Source of the DNA: Spirochaeta sp.
GTDB taxonomy: Bacteria; Spirochaetota; Spirochaetia; UBA9216
Reading direction: 5' to 3'
DNA length: 5,364 bases
Assembly: GCA_003454605.1 (NCBI GenBank)
Contig: DMKD01000279.1
Location: 1 to 5,364, forward strand
Shown: positions 4,967 through 5,364 of the stretch, piece after piece
Numbering within the stretch: the stretch's first letter is position 1
How the letters are laid out: each line of letters begins with the position of its first letter
Program-made: the position numbers and the translations under genes
The notes under the pieces: generated by a model
Seen by the model: only the letters and a program-made list of their open reading frames with translations
Databases searched by the model: none
Told to the model about the DNA's origin: nothing

Positions 4967-5364
4967 ATGGATGAGAAAACAGCGAAGTATTATGAGAATC
5001 ATGCTCAAGATTTGCTTAAGCGATACAATTCAGCAGAATCGCCACTGGCGTCACTTGTTCCTGTTCTTTTTGAAAAGGGACAGAGGGTGCTCGATGTCGG
5101 ATGCGGCAGCGGACGTGATGTTTCGCTTCTGCTGGAGATGGGCTACGATGCTTACGGAATTGAGCCGAGTGATTCATTGCGTGAACTTTCAGTAAAATCC
5201 AATCCGAAACTTGACGGCCATATTTTCAAGGGCTCTCTCCCCTATCTGCATGATGAATTAACGGGAGAATATGATCATATAATTCTATCGGCTGTATTAA
5301 TGCACATTCCAGACAACAGTCTGTTTGAAAGCGCCTACTCTCTACGATCGATGCTGAAAAAAGG
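4967..5364 (+). CDS. Class I SAM-dependent methyltransferase, N-terminal part (3' end outside window)
   Basis: The first 132 codons of a Rossmann-fold methyltransferase, still open at the window end. Motif I is clear: RVLDVGCGSGRDVSLLL (about residues 43-59), which binds S-adenosylmethionine. YGIEPSDSL (about 66-74) holds the motif II acidic residue E69 for the ribose. YDHIILSAVLMHI (about 105-117) is motif IV. The N-terminus YYENHAQDLLKRYNS is the usual cap helix of Methyltransf_11/25-type proteins. The substrate cannot be told; small molecules are common in this group. ATG 4967 is the only start that keeps the cap helix; the overlapping ATG at 4971 is in another frame. No clear Shine-Dalgarno lies 5-12 bases upstream (AGGGA at 4939 is too far). 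The visible part shows no frameshift, so the gene seems live, unlike its left-hand neighbours. Confidence 0.85.
   Translation, partial: MDEKTAKYYENHAQDLLKRYNSAESPLASLVPVLFEKGQRVLDVGCGSGRDVSLLLEMGYDAYGIEPSDSLRELSVKSNPKLDGHIFKGSLPYLHDELTGEYDHIILSAVLMHIPDNSLFESAYSLRSMLKK

Noticed and set aside
4971..5195. A 74-codon frame starting at ATG 4971.
   Set aside because: It is an out-of-frame shadow of the methyltransferase, whose frame from 4967 carries the VLDVGCGSG motif.
1..5364. CRISPR arrays, tRNA or rRNA genes, transposase genes.
   Set aside because: No regularly spaced repeat array, cloverleaf-like sequence, rRNA-like stretch or transposase motif was seen on either strand.

Overview
The window reads as a piece of a moderate-GC bacterial chromosome, probably from a Gram-negative organism. 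A spirochaete or a similar anaerobe would fit, but nothing seen fixes the phylum. It holds three ordinary intact or partial loci separated by an unusually large amount of decayed toxin-antitoxin (TA) material.

Left end (1-1086, + strand): the C-terminal end of a PotC-like ABC transporter permease, translationally coupled by a 4-base ATGA overlap to a complete GpdQ/CpdA-type dinuclear metallophosphoesterase. This looks like the end of an uptake operon in which the last gene hydrolyses a phosphodiester.

Middle (1087-3946): a 712-codon UvrD/Rep-like SF1 helicase lies on the - strand, with an N-terminal helical domain, a coiled coil and all main helicase motifs. Its 3' end is duplicated. A 94-bp perfect direct repeat occurs inside the gene (1832-1925) and again beside the phosphoesterase gene (1135-1228). 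The outer copy runs on in the helicase frame into a different short C-terminus and stop. Between the repeats is an AT-richer segment with a MntA-like nucleotidyltransferase and the C-terminal part of a HepT-like HEPN toxin. The layout resembles an element inserted into the 3' end of a gene, which left the displaced old 3' end behind and supplied a new one. The unit is 697 bp and encodes no recombinase.

Right (3947-4966): about 1 kb without an intact gene. It contains recognisable fragments of a HicB antitoxin (- strand), a HigA-type antitoxin C-terminus (+ strand) and the N-terminal core of an AbiEii/DUF6036-like nucleotidyltransferase (+ strand). It also has an inverted repeat containing a TATAAT box and dispersed CACGGAT motifs.

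Right end (4967-5364): the start of a class I SAM-dependent methyltransferase, cut by the window edge.

The strongest leads are the att-like duplication of the helicase 3' end and the concentration of at least four TA-related remnants around the helicase. The helicase's own N-terminal domain, which may be HEPN-like, is a secondary lead.
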